Positions 62,886 to 64,000 of a stretch of DNA of 64,000 nucleotides are shown here, one piece after another. Both the position numbers and the translations under genes were made by a program. The DNA is from Thiotrichaceae bacterium (lineage in GTDB: Bacteria > Pseudomonadota > Gammaproteobacteria > Beggiatoales > Beggiatoaceae): positions 1 to 64,000 of the forward strand of contig JAOZSV010000001.1 of the NCBI GenBank assembly GCA_029939505.1. Reading direction: 5' to 3'. Below the pieces are notes generated by a model. That model saw nothing but the letters and a program-made list of their open reading frames with translations, was not told the origin of the DNA and did not search any database. The first letter of the stretch is position 1, and every line of letters begins with the position of its first letter.

Positions 62886-62994
62886 TCAATGCCATTAAGT
62901 TAAGGGGCTTCACACCGTTCAGTCCTTCCAATCTCCACGTATTCAGGGGCTGTAGGTGCGAACATGCGTGTTCGCTCTGGCTTAATGGCATTGA
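62886..62994. mobile_element. MITE-like element, family E2, copy 3
   Basis: This 109-bp element has ends TCAATGCCATTAAGTTAAG and, shortened, CTTAATGGCATTGA, with CCCTACGCT on both sides (62877-62885 and 62995-63003). The interior matches copy 1 in inverted orientation (CCACGTATTCAGGGGCTGTA). Confidence 0.88.
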
Positions 62995-63066
62995 CCCTAC
63001 GCTTGCTAAATTTAATTAATGTTTGTTAAATAATTTATTTAACAAATTCAATAGGAGTTTTATAGA

Positions 63067-64000
63067 ATGAGTAACTTAAAGAGGACAGCCTTTGCATCTG
63101 CAATAGTGTCCGTATTAGTAATGGGTGTAGCCACAACGGCTTATTCCGAAACCTCTACTAAAAGCGGTGCGTTTATCGCTGATACCACGACTGTGGCGGC
63201 TGGCAGTAGGGTGAACATCTCTATCATGGGGCTAAACGCTCAAGGTCAGGTGGACACGGACACCCAAGGCGAGCAATTGGGCTCAACTATCGTAGCGATG
63301 GTCACTTCTAGTAAAGGTGAAGTTGAGTGTGCTGGAGAATCTGGCACGTCACCAACAGTATGCTTCTTTGAAGCAGATGTGACTGGAGGTACGACTCGCT
63401 ACGTTAAACTGGTTGCTGGTATTGGCAAAGTTAATATCAGTTATCCGGTTGAAGCCGGCGGTACGACAGACACGATTAACATCACGCTTCAGGAAGTCTT
63501 TCCTAACAAAGCAGGTGGTACAACGGTCAATGTGATTGACAGTACCCAAAAGATCATCAATATTTATGCTGATCTTGATGTTGCTTTACTTGACATTACT
63601 GAATTTACTGGTGGTGATACGGATGATACAGATACCGTTGGTGGTATTGATGGTATAACCACAGCCGGTAAAGAAGGTGCCCAAGTGAAGATGGTTGCCT
63701 ATAAAGATATTAAGATTGACTATGCAATGGGAACGCCTGATACGCCAGAAGTATCTGGTCAAAACATAAACAGTGCCGTAAATGGTATTTTGACGCTAGT
63801 GTTACGTCCGATGTTACCTCCGATGTTACCTCCGAAAACGAGCGAGTCTGTCGGAGGAAATACTGCTACCGAGTCTATTACCTTAACTGGTCACATGCTC
63901 AAAGGTGAAGCAACTATTTCTATTCCTACAGAGGTCACCGAGGCAGCTAAATACTACATGGAAGCAACCTTGAAAGGGTATGAAGGCTTGTCTTCTGTGG
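63067..64000 (+). CDS. Secreted repeat/surface protein, N-terminal part (runs off the window)
   Basis: The frame is open from ATG 63067 to the window end (311 codons seen) and is not in the ORF track because no stop is reached. TAGGAG lies 12 bp upstream. A signal peptide is clear (AFASAIVSVLVMGVATTAYS, cleavage near AYS-ET). The mature part is Thr/Gly/Val-rich with Ig-like beta patterns (GAFIADTTTVAAGSRVNISI, VNISYPVEAGGTTDTINITL), typical of large secreted adhesin-like proteins. Near residue 245 three 12-bp units (CCGATGTTACCT) are repeated and read LRPMLPPMLPP, while another frame reads SVTSDVTSDVTSE, so an indel pair is possible. Its family is not identified. Confidence 0.8.
   Translation, partial: MSNLKRTAFASAIVSVLVMGVATTAYSETSTKSGAFIADTTTVAAGSRVNISIMGLNAQGQVDTDTQGEQLGSTIVAMVTSSKGEVECAGESGTSPTVCFFEADVTGGTTRYVKLVAGIGKVNISYPVEAGGTTDTINITLQEVFPNKAGGTTVNVIDSTQKIINIYADLDVALLDITEFTGGDTDDTDTVGGIDGITTAGKEGAQVKMVAYKDIKIDYAMGTPDTPEVSGQNINSAVNGILTLVLRPMLPPMLPPKTSESVGGNTATESITLTGHMLKGEATISIPTEVTEAAKYYMEATLKGYEGLSSV

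Larger units (their letters stand above)
62486..63066. other. Gene-free stretch with two E2 elements and a GTAGGGTGGG hairpin
   Basis: Contents in order: the second TTTAACCGACAATTTG repeat (62553-62620), a GTAGGGTGGGTA..TACCCACCCTAC hairpin (62650-62724), two E2 elements (62726-62850 and 62886-62994) and an AT-rich leader. TAGGAG serves as ribosome binding site before 63067. Confidence 0.85.

Noticed and set aside
1-64000. tRNA, rRNA, group I intron or complete insertion sequence
   Set aside because: None was recognised by eye. No transposase or integrase ORF is in the track apart from the Rpn-like gene, which is not a true transposase. A tRNAscan or Infernal run would be needed to exclude RNA genes.

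Overview
The window looks like one chromosomal contig of a large sulfur-oxidising gammaproteobacterium of the Beggiatoa/Thiomargarita kind. This is inferred from AT-rich DNA, gammaproteobacterial housekeeping genes (TamB-like, RND permease, SpeD), a V-type ATPase fragment, a secreted caspase, giant kinase and HEAT-repeat proteins, and a very heavy load of dispersed palindromes and small non-autonomous elements. No rRNA, tRNA, CRISPR array or transposase gene was seen, so the assignment rests on gene content and style only.

Layout. 0.35-6.3 kb: a TamB-like envelope protein enlarged by 162-residue tandem repeats. 6.5-24.8 kb: two related conflict-type modules. Each begins with a trypsin-SIR2-like fusion (6.5 and 14.65 kb) and ends with a membrane-anchored nSTAND1 NTPase carrying HEAT repeats (9.4 and 20.4 kb). 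Between them lie PD-(D/E)XK proteins, a degenerate GlmS-like amidotransferase, a small overlapping gene pair, a PH-domain membrane protein and an ATPase pseudogene. 25-35.6 kb: paralogous ATPase-plus-PD-(D/E)XK genes (three of one type, and the second copy of another whose first copy is at 16.9 kb), an Rpn-like nuclease and a two-partner-secretion exoprotein. 35.7-36.3 kb: a HicAB pair, the toxin apparently frameshifted.

36.7-43.5 kb: a giant Ser/Thr kinase-ATPase-GAF-histidine kinase, then an orphan pair of V-type ATPase stalk genes. 43.9-51.7 kb (minus strand): a periplasmic-binding-protein/pentameric ligand-gated channel fusion, an OppA-like lipoprotein and a secreted WD40-caspase. 51.7-53.5 kb: gene-poor DNA packed with nested inverted-repeat elements and an Rpn-like pseudogene. 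53.5-57.3 kb: an OsmC protein and an RND permease. 58.4-62.1 kb: a polyamine cluster (SpeD, GNAT, lipoprotein, membrane-bound aminopropyltransferase). 63.1 kb to the end: the start of a secreted protein.

Two families of MITE-like elements can be defined from the sequence. Family E1 (ends AGTGTCCATCCGGAAAC, 4-bp target duplications) has three copies, one of which sits in a repeat whose uninterrupted version is also present 1.5 kb away. Family E2 (ends TCAATGCCATTAAGTTAAG) has three copies with 9-11-bp duplications. Many other hairpins share a frame but have different stem sequences that remain perfectly paired, and several genes end inside such repeats. The most noteworthy genes are the channel fusion and the duplicated protease-SIR2/nSTAND-HEAT modules.
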